Source of the DNA: Diatrype stigma
Taxonomy: Eukaryota > Ascomycota > Sordariomycetes > Xylariales > Diatrypaceae
Assembly (NCBI GenBank): GCA_022225965.2
Contig: JAKJXP020000100.1
Coordinates: forward strand, 62,001 to 126,000
Length of the DNA stretch: 64,000 bases
Direction of reading: 5' to 3'
This document shows positions 1-12,812 of the stretch, one piece after another. How positions within the stretch are numbered: the first letter of the stretch is position 1; each line of letters begins with the position of its first letter. Made by a program: the position numbers and the translations under genes. The notes below the pieces were generated by a model. That model saw nothing but the letters and a program-made list of their open reading frames with translations, made no database searches and was not told the DNA's origin.

Positions 1-890
1 AAGTGCGGAGGGTTCGAGTAGGAAGACATGTGGTCGAAGTGGAGGGCCCCGAGTCGAGATTGATTGTCAAGAGTTAATGTCATCTTTGACGAGATGTGAA
101 CATAGATGAGAAGCGAAGCTGGGAGACGAACGAGTCTTCCCTAGGCTTCAACCGATTATTCCGTTTTCTCTCGGTATAAAAGAGGAAACAAGATCCAAGT
201 AACCCGCTGATCAATGCGAGATCCCGAAGGAAAAGTAGATTCGTGTGACCCTGCCGAGACGGTGACTCGTCTTCCAAATTCCAGCAAGAAGAATGTCAGT
301 CACGGGTCGTGCTTGATGGTGGTGGTCGTGGTAGTGGTGGGATCAGCGAGCCTTAAGTGTCTCCGGCAGGACCCAGAAGCAGATATTCGACAAGGAACCG
401 CTCCTATGGCTGAAGGGGAGGTACAAGCCCAGCACAATCGGTACTTGCAGGACCCCAGCCGAATCGTCTGAAGCTTAATGCTCTCCAGTCAGCGGGACGA
501 GTGGGCCCAGTGGTATAAGCGCAGAGTGACAACGGTGAACAAGAGGGATCGACAGTTCAATATTTCCTACTAAAGGAGGCCGCGGTTACAGGGTTGGAGT
601 GAGTGATAAAACGGTACTGGCAGCAGTGGAGGGTAGGATATCGAGCTGGGCCGGTGGTCGAACGGGAGGCCGACGACTGAGAAAATGGTGTCCAATTTGA
701 CCGCGACCGTTTCGAGACTCGATAGGTCATGAGAATTGTGGAGTTTGGTGGCTCGTCTCAACACCGAAGAGTAGAAGATCAGCAAGAGGCCGGGTTCTCC
801 TTGGTAACTAGTATAGTGACTTTGGGGGAGAGGTCGTTGATCTACCCTCTCTCCTCTCTATTAAGGTTTTAGATGCGGGTAACAAGAACC

Positions 891-919
891 GCAACGCAAC
901 GCAACGCAACGCAACGCAA
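891..919. repeat. GCAAC pentanucleotide microsatellite
   Basis: Nearly six perfect tandem copies of GCAAC, ending in GCAAG. No gene overlaps it. Confidence 0.9.
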
Positions 920-1430
920 GTCGTCGTGTGTATGTAAGTCGTCGTCGAGGTGTATATGTGTACGACCGACTGCACGCCCGCACGCCTGCACGTGTATGTA
1001 ATTCTAGATATGTATTTCTAGAGTCGTTCCAACGTTACTCAATGGGGCAGGTTTGAGAGCTGACGAGAATGCCGGGCGAGGGCGGGTGAGGACGAAGCAG
1101 GCTTTACATAGACACACACATGCCTCCACTACAGAAGTACGGTTTACGATGATAGGGATGGGGTTGCTCCAGTCGGTACGTAAGAGAACAGACTGTGGTG
1201 ACTGGGGCAGACAGGGAGATGGCAGACAGGGCAGGGCAGGGCAGGGGAGCCGGGAGATACTTGGTGCATGCTATACTATGTAGTCCAGGTAGTGTAGTAT
1301 AGTATAGCTACCTAGGTAGTCGCTAGTACAATACCGCACATGCAAAAGAAGGGTATCAGGGTCTTGCTAACCAGAACTGTCAGCAATAGGGTCATATGTG
1401 GGACAATGCCAGCAGGGATGGTCGATGTAC

Positions 1431-1470
1431 CCATGAATGCCCATGAATACCCACGAATACCCATGAATGA
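1431..1470. repeat. 10-bp tandem repeat, four copies
   Basis: Four consecutive 10-mers of the form CCATGAATRC, with one substitution in copy 3 and variation at the last two bases. The period is exactly 10 bp. Confidence 0.85.
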
Positions 1471-2031
1471 ATGTGCAATGTGCCAGTGCCAGTGCCAGCG
1501 CCAATAATGGAGGCAGAAGTGTCACTAATGCTCAATATGCAGTTACGATATGGGGAATTACACACACCCACCACACCACACAAGATACTAAGTAGCTTAC
1601 AAGGTTGGACTTGTCTAATCTATGCGTAGTATTCAGGAACTCGTTGCAGGTGTGCAGTATTGTCGCGTTATTCTTATCCTAGCCGTCCAATGTCGTAGGT
1701 AGCAGTGAAAGCATCAACTGGCGAACGGTGGCCGGGGGACGGGATGATGGATGGTTGGATGGTTGGATGGGACTGGCGGCAGGACTGGGAAGTTGGCTGG
1801 TTGTCTGGGAAGATGGAGCCGTATAGGACGGAATCCGTGGCGTGAGGCTACTACCACCACCACTACCTCATGTCAGCATTAGGTATATCTCCTACGTACC
1901 TATTACATGTGCCTATCTGTGTCTGTATGTCTTCATGTACGTCTGTCTGCACTGCATGTAACTAGACCAATGGACCAGTAGATTGAGCTAACCTTGACGG
2001 CTTCCTCTATAAAGATAGTGGGACGCCTACC

Positions 2032-2065
2032 CCCCCGATGCCCCCGATGCCCCCGATGCCCCCCA
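2032..2065. repeat. 9-bp CCCCCGATG tandem repeat
   Basis: Three perfect copies of CCCCCGATG followed by a run of C. The strand is strongly C-rich. Confidence 0.85.
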
Positions 2066-2136
2066 AAGGCGTTGCTTTATTCCAATATCTAAGCCAATAC
2101 CTGGGCAGCTAAGGTGCTAACTAAGGTGCTAAAGTA

Positions 2137-2167
2137 GGCGGGCTGGCGGGCTGGCGGGCTAGCGGGA
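2137..2167. repeat. 8-bp GGCGGGCT tandem repeat
   Basis: Three perfect copies of GGCGGGCT and a fourth decayed copy. A second G/C-rich repeat based on GGGCACCA follows at about 2198-2240. Confidence 0.8.
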
Positions 2168-2900
2168 GTGGCATCTGGTATCCCAGCGGTTGGCTTGCAA
2201 GGGCACCAGGGCACCAGGGCACCCAGGCAGCCAGGGCACAAGGGCTGACCCATGTACGTAACATTTTACCCTCGCTGCTCAGCACTGTAGCCCGACGGCG
2301 GCTTGCCAAGCGTGCGAGCCTTATTCTTAGCCTACGCCACTGATGCGGAGGAAGTGGGACGGAAGACAGAGCCATGCAGGGTCTGGGAAAATGGTCAATA
2401 ATGCCTACGGAGACCGTCAAGCTTCACTTGATGCCTCTCCCCAGTCTCCAGGTCCCCAGGTCCCCAGCTTTCCGGCTCTCCAGCTCTCCAGCTCCCCAGG
2501 TAACAAGGCCTCCATTGTATATACGGCCGTGTACGGTCGTGTATGCTGATCAACCTGGTATACTTGGGAATGGTCGACTAGCTGGGCTTATGATCCTCCT
2601 GATATTCGGCTAGCTCAGAGTTCAGACCAAAGTTATCTGAAGTGCACCCTTGGGGCCTTCGCACGCGCGAGACAAACGGTTTCTCACTGTCCGTACTTCG
2701 TACTAGCCAGCAGACGGTTGACTCGCTATCCAATTAGACCAGGTGCTGGTCGGAAAGAAAAGAAAATTGGAAATTTGACTACGTCACAGTTGCAGGCTAG
2801 AGACAGGGAGCCCCTGAACACATCCCTGCTAGCGCCGCTCATTTCAGATTGATTGACGACGCAAAGTACCGGTACTTGGAATATGCCGGCCCTAGTGAAA

Positions 2901-5900
2901 TATGTCATTCCTGTTACCTACATACATACCTCAGTATCTACACGCCGTCACGCCTCGAATTCTCCAAATTGGCAGGCCAGCCAAATAGCGCTCGCAATTA
3001 TATATACTACCACTACGTACTACGTAGGTAGGTGTGTATGCGTGTATATATGTGAGCAAAGATATAGGTAGGTATTGGCTTCAAGAAGATGGCTTGGATG
3101 GCTTTGCCTAGGTAAGATAAGATATTGAGTTCATTCGTACTCCATCCAGGGTTGTATGGTAATTTTCCCAGATACCCTGAATCCAAGTCCTTACGCAACA
3201 GTAGCTTATACTCGTTCTCGTTCAGGAAAGAGGCAGTACCTTACATCTCATTCTGCGTATCACTAGATTACGGGCAGATGGTTTCCATAATGAAAGGCTG
3301 CAGTGGCTGTCTCGTTTCATGCCCTACGCTGATGGCGCTTGTCTTGGGGTATCGAGTCGCAGCTATGCCTACCGCTAGCTATTATCCTCCATACATACCT
3401 ACCCAAGAAACCCAAGAAACTCACAAAGCATGAGCCACTCTTCTTGTTAGCTATGCGTAGTCAACCTATGCGTCGTTAACCGCGATGGTTCCCACTGTTT
3501 AGCCGACACGTTGACTCTCTACATTAGGCAAAATGTTCAGGGTCAACCAGCATACCTATTCTACATACCTGCCCTGCCTCTGATGGTTTCAAGGCGCCAT
3601 ATTCGCGCTGAAACCGAGAAGGGTTGCATGAATGACGATGTTTCTCGAGCTAGGGAATCAAAGCGACCCCACAGTGCCATATACCGCCTTTCATGCCTGA
3701 CGTCGTTAGACTCGTTACCCAGCATCAGCAATGATGCGTTCCAGCAATCAGAAACAGGGTGTATGCGGCGGCCTGCCTGCCCTGCCTACCTGCCATGGCC
3801 TACCTACCTTCACACACCCCCCTCACGACGAGGCGCTGCAGCTTGCGTTTCCCGTAGCCTCCGTAGCCTCCACGTACAATCCATAGTTAGCTAGCCTCGG
3901 ACTCGACCGTCCTATAGCGACTCGAGCCTTTTCTTTATACATGGACATGTCAAGAGTTGACATGCCGACGATAGTCCACCGGCGATAGTCCAACATTGCT
4001 GCATTGCTGCACTGCTGGCGAAGGAGTGCAGCCTGTGCAGCAACGAGAAGCAAAGCGCGCGGTACCTACATACCTCCATACATACGTGGGCAGTAGCGGA
4101 CAGTATATCCAGAACTACAGCCATACCGTGTTAGCTTGCCATGTTACGATGCTAGTGACAACGTCGAGGGCGACGGCGTTGGCTGGCGTTGGAGAGCAAG
4201 ATGGCCCTAGAGGTACTAGTACAGGCCAGTTGGCAGACTCTCCAGGCGGGCTCTGAGCTACTGCTAGCACCTCGTCAGTGAGGTCATTTTTCCGCCGGTA
4301 GGATTTTGGAGGCGTGTCCGCGGAGGCGGCAGAATCGTTAACGATGGGGACGGACTACCGACAATACAGGCTCACAAGCTCCAATGCACAAGCTCGGGCT
4401 AACTAGTGGGGACGGCTTAGGCTTCTCTCGTGTCTGTGGATAGCAGGTAGGTAGTATGTAGGTATGTACTGTAGGTAGTTATGTCAGGTGTGTATGACCG
4501 ATTGTTCGAATTCAAGCCTAAAACCTGAGGTAGTAAAAACCTGAAGCTACCACCTAAATCACTAACTACAGGTAGGTACTACCCATCTAACTATGTACAG
4601 GTTGTTGACCTGGTGGTAGCTTCCAATGACACAACCACTAACATTGAACTTCCATATCCTGTAGGTACTTGTTAAGCTGCTTACATGCTCAAGTATGCCA
4701 CCGACTTTCACTCTCACTCTCATTCTCAATTCTCACTCTCACTCTCACCCGCTGTCGCTCTCGCTCTCACCCGCTCTCTCTCCAGCTGCCAAGCCATTCA
4801 TAGCTTTACGCCAATCTTGCCGACTTGTTGAAACCTGAGTATAAATATAACTACTCTCTTCTATCTTAAGAACACAACATCGAGGCGAGCCAAGGCAATA
4901 TACGTCATGCGCCCTCATGAGGAGCGTGGGCTTAATTTTGTTTACATAGTCAACTTCCTAGCTGGACGGACCCCCACGAACACTAACTACTACACGTGTG
5001 GCCAGCGCTAGGTAGTCGATTCGGTCTAAGAAGACCCCTAGAAAGGTTCAATTCCAATTACCAGATTAAATGACTTTTCATTCCCGCTATTTCCGCACTA
5101 TAGTAGTCGGGGGGAGAACAAAGAACACCGCATCGAAGTTCACGTCGTTTCGAAAAGGACCCCGATAAAATTGATCGTGCTGCTAACTATGGCGCATGCC
5201 CGGGGAGATTTTCGGCCCATAATTGAAACCGGGTGCTGAGTGGGCACACATCCATCAGCCATCTTCCGCCCGGTTGAGACACCAGAATAGCTAATCTGAT
5301 GGCGTACCTGACTGAATCCATGAACTACTACGTCAATATCGGGAAGCCGAATGCTGGATGGGTGCATTCGCCATGTTCAACGCAAGTAGGCTGGCTATGC
5401 TGCAGCCGTTCTGCAGGGCCGAGGTGCACCCAGGTCCCTTATTAGACCATTTCTGGGAATGGTTCATTCGCAGAACCATGTGTGGACGGAGTAGTGCCAA
5501 GGAGCAGAATATCACTTCATCTACAAGTGGCCTAGTCCATTCGATAAGTGTTCAATATCTGTCGACCCCATGGTCCCCATCTGACCTGACCTCGCTGCGT
5601 AGTAGGTAATAGTTGTCCGGCATATGAAGCTCAAGGGGTGTCAAGCCCGTTCTTTGCGTCTTTGCTGCCAGGCAGGAACCAGGAACTGGAACCGTTTGCA
5701 AACTGGTGGAAGGATTTCTCTATTCCGTTATGGATACAACTAACTATAGTCAGTGCACGCCCACACCATGCACCACATCACACCACACCACACCACCTAC
5801 TACGTAGGCATGTAAGTGATTAGAATATAACTACCAGGTTAAGTATAGCATGCTAAAGCCAGTAGCCTCGTCAAATGAAGTCGTCGGCGTAGCATGCCAA

Positions 5901-8084
5901 GGGAGGCTATGGATATAGAAATGAGGCTCATGATATTCATGCCTATGTCTATCAAAACGTACTAGATGGCTTTTTGACGTGGTCGGTTCCAACGGTCCCC
6001 GGAATTAGTTCAGAGTCAGATTCCCGAGAAAGATGACAGCGGCGATCATTTGAGGGCTGTGACCGGCATTGCTGAAGACCCAGGGGTCCACATCAACAGC
6101 CGCCCGATGGATCGCGGATTCATATGTAGGTGGTATGCCGGAATTTATCCTTCCAGTCACAGGTTTTGTTACACTAAAACCAAAAATAACAACCTGGAGC
6201 TCCCTACAGTTCGCGCACGTACATGCTCCGTAGCACTCTTACGCCTAAGGCTTCTAGAAGACGGAGCAAGCTTACGCAACCCTAGGAATACGCGATGTCG
6301 CAAAGAGGCAAACCGTGTCCTGCTCCGTTTCTTTCTTACTACTACTGGCCATTCGTAGACGAAGACCAACGCGATTAATAAAGCTTAATAAACCCCTTCG
6401 CCCTTATCAAATCCCAGCTAAGATCACTAAGGATCAAACTTGACGTCCTTTTCTGGGCACTGAGGCCCAAAGCGGACCACTTACAGCGCGCTCGCAGCAG
6501 CTTGGAGCTTGCCAAGACGCCAGGTCATGTTTCAGATAAAGACTACCCAGCCAAATCTAAACTGCTCGAGGCTAGAAAGGGTAATCTTGCTAATAAGAAA
6601 CCCCAGGTCGCTGATGGTCGCTGATTTCTACGTAGTAGCTGGACACTAATAGATGGGGAGCTATGTCGATCACAACCCGTTTGGCCCTGTTCTTTTCCCT
6701 TATTTGGTAGCTGCTATAGCTGAGTCTAAAAGGCTTCTAAGCAGAGTCATCGTATTGCGCCTGAAAGAGAAGCAAGATCGATAGTTTGAAAGTTCGCCCA
6801 CGATTCCACGGAAATCTGACTTGACCTACAAGCAATCATGAGTCGTGGTGTATTGCCCCTGCTCACCAGTAACGTTATACTGACCGGTAAACCGCGTCAC
6901 ATTACCTTGTCCTACAGGCACACATACCTCCCGCTGCATAGCACATGCATGCAGATAGAGCAGCGGCTGTTCATATCTCGACGCTACCGTAGAATGGCAG
7001 CAGGTAGCTCGTGAGTCGTGACAGCCTTATAGAATTATAATGCTACCTATATAGATGGGAAAGCAACGATGCTATGCAGGTGATAGCATACGCCGCAAAA
7101 TTAAAGCGATGAAGTGCCGTCAGGCGCGAAGTGCCACGATGGGAAAAGCCCCGAGCCATCTCCAATAATGGCGTAGGTGCGTAGGCATACCACACGGCAG
7201 TCGTCGTCTCTACTACATGGATGAAGTTTCCATTGGCTCTTGGCGAATGAGAGCCGGTCCCTCCGCCCTACGGGCAATATGGGGAAGCCAGCAAGAAAGA
7301 GAGAGAAAACTAGACGCTATGAATGTCCTGTACATACTAAAGATGTAATATACTACTAACTATGTAATATAATAATATAATGCGATGGTGTGCTGATTAG
7401 CGGCGCGAGAAGGGTCACATTATCAGATTGCGCTAATTGTAGCTCCTTTCTTTCTTCCCTAGCAGGATTTCCCGAAGGGCAGAGAAGAGAGGCCTTACTG
7501 GCTTGGGGATAACACCTCCAGGTTCCAGGGGAGCAGATTGAGTGCTGCCCGATTCATCACCGAGGCGCCAAATGCGGACACCACCACTGCCGCCTACCTC
7601 GCTATATGCCATGTACCTACATATTATCTGTTGGTTGCGTATGGCGTATGGCGGCGGCGAATGGAACAGACCTGCATTGACTACCCAGCACACAACCTTG
7701 GAGCCTCGCATACACGAAGCCGCATTGGTCGGGTTCTGAAGGAATTTGCATATACCCTTGCCAAGAATAGATAGTGGATGTCAGCTACCAGTCGAGCGTA
7801 CACACTTACGCACACACACATTCAATAGAGGAGCTAACTGGATAGTAGTCCGCAGTATGGTATGCGAGACCGCGAGAGAATGTAATGAACGAGAGAGGTC
7901 TCAGTTGAGAAAGAAAGAACCGTATCTCCGCATCGCCTTCTCGCCTTCTCGCCTCTCTTGCCATGTCGCGGGGGGCCTGGCGGGAAAATCAAGGAGGGGG
8001 GGAGAGGGGGGTTCGTTTGCCTTGAACCCCACACACCCAAACCCGTCCATACATCTGCGACCTATGGGGGAGTGCTGGATGAGA
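2901..8084. other. Gene-free stretch, no feature recognised
   Basis: About 5 kb with no supportable gene. The open frames are short and without domains. It contains TACCTACC-type words and a CTCACT-rich tract at about 4707-4785. A region around 6200-6560 is freer of simple repeats and could be decayed coding or transposon DNA, but I could not match it to any family. Confidence 0.5.
4707..4785. repeat. CTCACT-rich pyrimidine tract
   Basis: Imperfect tandem CTCACT/CTCATT hexamers giving an almost pure pyrimidine strand apart from interspersed A. Such tracts are common in fungal intergenic DNA; no gene starts just downstream. Confidence 0.7.
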
Positions 8085-8107
8085 GGCGGCGGCGGCGGCG
8101 GCGGCGG
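8085..8107. repeat. GGC trinucleotide repeat
   Basis: More than seven perfect GGC units. It lies in a frame that could encode polyglycine, but no gene around it is supported. Confidence 0.9.
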
Positions 8108-8368
8108 ATGAGGCTTGCACTCGGTGGTGAGCTTGACTTCACCACCGTTCGTTCTACAGAACTCTGGCGCGATAAGCCGCGTATGTAATTATGTAATACA
8201 AGGGGAAGGGAAAGAGGGCACCTTCTTGTTCACTTCCGCTGCCGGTTTCAGCCCGTGTAAGACAATGCTGACGGCTTATGCCTACCGGTAGTTTGCACCG
8301 CCAGCCCCCCTCCCCCGTCATCCCCATAGCTACGTAGTGTGGCTGTACACATACGAGCGAGCGTTGAA

Positions 8369-8403
8369 GGGGAAGCGGAAGGGGAAGCGGAAGGGGAAGG
8401 GCC
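8369..8403. repeat. Purine-rich GGGGAAGCGGAA repeat
   Basis: Nearly three copies of the 12-mer GGGGAAGCGGAA on a purine-rich strand, continuing as GGGAAA repeats to about 8442. Confidence 0.75.
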
Positions 8404-9855
8404 AAGAAGGAAGCTTGCGGAAGGAAGGGAAAGGGAAAGGGAAATGGTGGGCAGAAACAAACCCCCAGACAAACAAGACCCGAAGCTATTACTGATCCCG
8501 GCAGTGCCGTTACAAAAATAACAACCGACTACCTATAGGTAGACTACAGATTACAATGGTTCCAATTCGCAGCCGCGGGGCTCCCGTGCAGAGTTGGAGC
8601 ATAGACCGTTGACCGACCCCTTTCTAAGCATAGAGGAAGGCAAGATGACATCTAATAACTAATAAGTGACCTAACTACGTAGTCTAGGGCCTCCAGTAAG
8701 CCGTGCCAGTTCGGGCCCCCCGGGACACTGTCAAGCTGTGCCTTCGGGCCCGGCGGACGGGAGGATCGTCGCAAAGCCCGCGCACCCACCTTCTCCAAAT
8801 CCTTCTTCTCCAGGCTCCCAAGCTCGACCCGGCGTTCGCGTTGGAAAATATGTAGGCATTTCTGGTAAAATACATGTTATATGAAGTGGGTAGAAGGTCT
8901 TTCGTCCCGAGCAGCCTTGTACCTTAGGTAGATAGATAATAATCATGTGCGGTGTACGATACGGTACGGTACTGCATCACATGTACGTACGAACAAGGAC
9001 GGAGGGGAGCACGATGTACGTAAGCTAATAACAAGTCGCCTCTCCGAGATTGCTGCTGCCTTCGCAACCTAATGACAGTCATCTCGGAAGTTGAACTCTT
9101 TGGGGTCGGCGAGAGGCTCCTTCCGGGGGGGACGATCCTTCCAGCGGGCCGCATTACACACGGGGTTAACTATATACGAGTCGCGCCCTCGTGGGTTGGA
9201 CAAAGGACCCTTTTTTCTTCTCTCTTTCCTTCCCCCCCTTTTGGTGTATGCTCGCCTACTCTAGGTGTGACTTGTCTACTACAGGAATCCAGTAGCTCGA
9301 TCCTACCACCATCAATCCGTAACTTCAGCTGCGCTAGACTGCGCTTTCTGGGATCGCGAAGGAAGTCGCCCGTGTTTACTCTTCTTGGTATTGTGTTTGG
9401 GGAAGGTGGTCATCAAAGTTTCTGACCGTTTCCCTTCTCAAAAAGCAACGTCAAGGGGCCTTTCGGTGACGGATTGCACGATTACTGAGTCTTCATTAAA
9501 ATCCCTGGCCTAAATACCTGCGTATAATGAACTAAGGGCGCGGCTGCACTGCGAGCCTCTACCCACCCTATCTCCGCCCCCAGTTCGCCCATGCCTATGT
9601 CCAGGGGGGGAAGACGCAGTGCTCTAGTTATACCAGTGACACATGTACCTCTGCTGGAGCCATGCAGTCCGAAGAGCCAGCCCCAACGGTTGCTTGACTC
9701 CCGGCTGATATGAGCGACCTGGCGTGATAGCTCTCCGATACTCGGTGGGCATTATGAACCTAGTAATTCATATCGAGCGTTGTATAATCCTAAATGGCCC
9801 ATTCTGGCGCTGGAAAATATGGCAATCATGCGGTTCAACATTCGATTCCGCCAGG

Positions 9856-9889
9856 GTGTGTGTGTGTGTGTGTATGTGTGTGTGCGTGT
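9856..9889. repeat. GT dinucleotide microsatellite
   Basis: Run of GT units with two interruptions (an A and a C). Confidence 0.9.
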
Positions 9890-12565
9890 CTTAATGCTTC
9901 CAGGAAGAGATGTGGCCTACTAGGGCATTTACACCATCGTCGATCATCAATTTCAAACTGTTAGATTAGTTATTCCCTGGCAGCTTCCATTAATCATGAA
10001 TGCATGAGGGAGAGAGAAGCATGCTACGGGTTGTTTACCTAGGACACGAGACCATCAAGTAAGTGAGCGCGGCTATTATATTGGGAGGGGGCCACGTCGT
10101 AGCGAAGCGTAGACACGCGACGTTCCCATACCGGAAGCCGGTTCCACGATGCGTTTTCTCCCCCGGGAAGGGGGAGGGATGCTTACTGGCATTCATTACG
10201 AGGGCAATGTAACTGTGCCCCGGGGCTCAGTGTCGAGGGAGTGCAGGGGTAGCACGTGGCCCTCGTCTTCATGTCTGGTAGACACGGAGGGAAGAGCCAA
10301 CGAGACTCGACGGCCACGGAACGATCTACGACAGATTGAGATGCTACTATCCGCAGAAGTAGGCAAGTCGACGTGGCGATCAGGCTTCTCCCGAGGCGGC
10401 TGTCCTGAATGCCGAGACGTTCCTGCCGTAGCTTCCCTCCGAGTTGCTCGGGCGGGTAGTCCTCTCGGGTTACCAGCCTAGTTCCGAAGGACTCTCTCCA
10501 ACACTTGTATATCTCAAGATATCTTCGGACGGCATGACTATTGGGGCACCGTGCTGTATCCCACGTCATCGAAAGGACGTAGGTGAGCTGCGTTTCTAGC
10601 TTTCGAAAGATGTAGGTATAGGAGAGCTATCTATGTAATGAGCAACAAGAATGATCGCCACAGGTTATACCCAAGATGACGAGAGGGGTTTGGACACCAC
10701 CGCAACACATGCTCATGCTATGAATTTAGTTTGCACAGACAGGTGACTTCTTCATAGCCCTTCGCGGCGTAGAAAACCCAAGGTGATATTACATACCTAC
10801 TCCAAGACGAGAACTCCCAACTCCTGGTGTATTGGTTGTCAACGCACCATCGTATCACTCTTACCGGGGATAGGGGATGCCAACGTAGCGGCATATTGGG
10901 CGTGCTGTAGAAATATCATCGATGCTCGCAGACGTATTAACATATAGGTTAACAGGGCTTAGATATGCTCCCTTCCATATACTTAGCAATGTCCCATGAC
11001 TGTTATGTATCTGGTCGGACGACGCGCAGACATTCCCGTTGTCCCCTTCCATGTTCATGAGAGCTACTCGTCAGAGAAAGGCCAGAGCAAGGCACAGTAT
11101 ATCACTCGAATAGTCACGCTGTGCGTGCCCAATCGTCCGTCATCATCATAAAATAGAATAAAAAGCCGTAGCGAACCTTTAGGCACATCCTCTCCAAGCC
11201 GCGGCCCGGCCCAGCGCCTCTGCCTCGCGCGCACGCGAGCAATTCAGCCTATTCCTGACGGGACGCCGACATACTCCCGCGTCGATGGAAAAGCGAGCCT
11301 CATGCCCAACAGTCCAACGTCCACGAGTAGATCATGAGCAGATGTTACGTTACCTGCGGTGGATATTACTTGCCATTTAACTACCACTCCTTAAGCTCAG
11401 CCGATACGTGCTTGTCTACAGTCCATGGTCTGTAGTGTCACTAGACGATACGTATGCTATTTATGTTCACGGTTACTTGTTAGTTTGCTCATAATATATG
11501 CAACATATTCATATCTCCGCTCTTCGTAGAAAGGGACATGCAGGACTGCATGTGATGTATGACGCAGACCACTCTATCTCGTCCATCTATTTACGAGACT
11601 GGATGTTTGGTCTAAGTAACGTACTTGCATGGTACCGACCCGAGATGTGAATAATTCGATCTTCCTCTTGATAATATGCCCCTTAGAAAGTGACCGGCAT
11701 ACAGGCTCATGGGCGAGACTGCTTTCTGGGTGCATTCTCTTCTGTTGCTGTGGCAGAAAAGGTCTTCAGTTGGTCTCATGATATACTACTACCGCTGAGT
11801 GATTGATGTTGCCTTCGACAACTCAGCCGTCGGTGTCAGTGCCAGCAGTTTCTCATGGCAACCTCTACAATGCCCTTAGAACACGGGAATAGATTAGGAT
11901 ACGAAAGAGGAGCGAGTGACCCCAAAGAGTAGCTACCTATCATGCCCTCTTTAGAGCCAGGTCCTTACACCTACTCCTCCCCTCCTTGACGGGATGGCCA
12001 GGATTTTGCTCTCACAGGGCGAAGAGGACGACACAGGGCAGGGCGTTTTGATAATGACTACGCACCCTCGAATGTGAACGATGGCCTTGGAATCTATGTA
12101 TGAACAGACAATAGACTAGACGATCCATAGCCGGATGCCTGCTTACCTAACGGGCTCACGATGTGAAGAGGTTATCATAATACGTATGGCTTCGTCTGAT
12201 GGGCGACAATGACAGAAGCGAATATATTCTTGCATGAGAGCTGTGTATCAGAGACGACATGGACTGGGCTAGTCTAGACTCCATTGCCTGGCAGTAATAG
12301 GAGAATAGGGGCATAATAGGGACATGTGGTTTACTCCTGATATCGTCTCATGGCTATTAGAGGGAGTAACCCAGACCATACAACAGGGTTGATAATACGC
12401 AAAACAAGGAAGAGGCAAAGACAAAGGGCAGCCAAAACTGCAAGATGGACGCAGAAGCCGACTCGGAGAGGTCCAAGGCCCGTCCGCGCGCTTACTCTCG
12501 CGCAAATCTCACCGAGGCTTCTGCATCCCTATGACGCCGCCGTATATCATTTCGTCCAAAATGAT

Positions 12566-12573
12566 AAAAAAAA
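12566..12573 (-). terminator. Probable pol III T-run terminator
   Basis: Eight consecutive T on the minus strand, just after the TA-rich tail of the tRNA-like element. Four or more T is enough to stop RNA polymerase III. It is meaningful only if the element is transcribed. Confidence 0.4.
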
Positions 12574-12581
12574 TATATATA

Positions 12582-12812
12582 TTGCCTGGTCCAGGGATCG
12601 AACCTGGGTCTTGTTTTCTTCTTGCCGTTTTGCGCGTCCCCGGTCGGAGACATGGTTGTATGACTGGGCAGAGGGTTACCCGATCTTTTCTGCGGTGTAC
12701 TTTTTGTGCAGCCGCAGGGTTGATTTTGAACCCGATCCCTTCACTTCAGTGCTGTAACCATTTGCTTTTTATGGCAGAATGCAATGTGCTAACCACTACA
12801 CCAACCTGGCAA
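12582..12812 (-). mobile_element. tRNA-derived SINE-like element or aberrant tRNA gene
   Basis: Read on the minus strand, the element opens with TTGCCAGG and an exact RNA polymerase III A box (TGGTGTAGTGG, plus positions 12793-12803). A T-arm-like hairpin follows (12717-12733, 5-bp stem, 7-nt loop). The element ends with a perfect tRNA T-arm (stem CCAGG/CCTGG, loop TTCGATC, 12591-12607) and CCAGGCAA, which pairs with the 5' end apart from one mismatch. A (TA)n stretch and eight T residues (12566-12573 in plus coordinates), a pol III terminator, come next. No standard anticodon arm can be drawn and the length (231 nt) is far above a tRNA. I read it as a tRNA-derived SINE or a tRNA gene split by an insertion; the family is unknown to me. 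Confidence 0.45.

Larger units (their letters stand above)
1..2900. other. Gene-free stretch with many simple repeats
   Basis: No reading frame here looks like a protein: the frames are short, low-complexity and have no recognisable domain. The stretch holds several tandem repeats (listed separately) and scattered TAGGTA/TACCTA words, including an exact TACCTAGGTA palindrome at 1309-1318. I see no tRNA or rRNA. It may be intergenic or decayed repeat DNA. Confidence 0.6.
8108..12581. other. Gene-free stretch, no feature recognised
   Basis: About 4.5 kb with no recognisable gene. It holds a purine-rich 12-mer repeat (8369-8403) and a GT microsatellite (9856-9889). Open frames at 9072-9425 and 10149-10569 (both strands) have no domain and no conserved-looking composition. 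The stretch leads into the tRNA-derived element at 12582. Confidence 0.5.

Noticed and set aside
6169..6560. Possible transposon remnant
   Set aside because: Less repetitive than its surroundings, but no transposase or reverse transcriptase motif could be seen on either strand.
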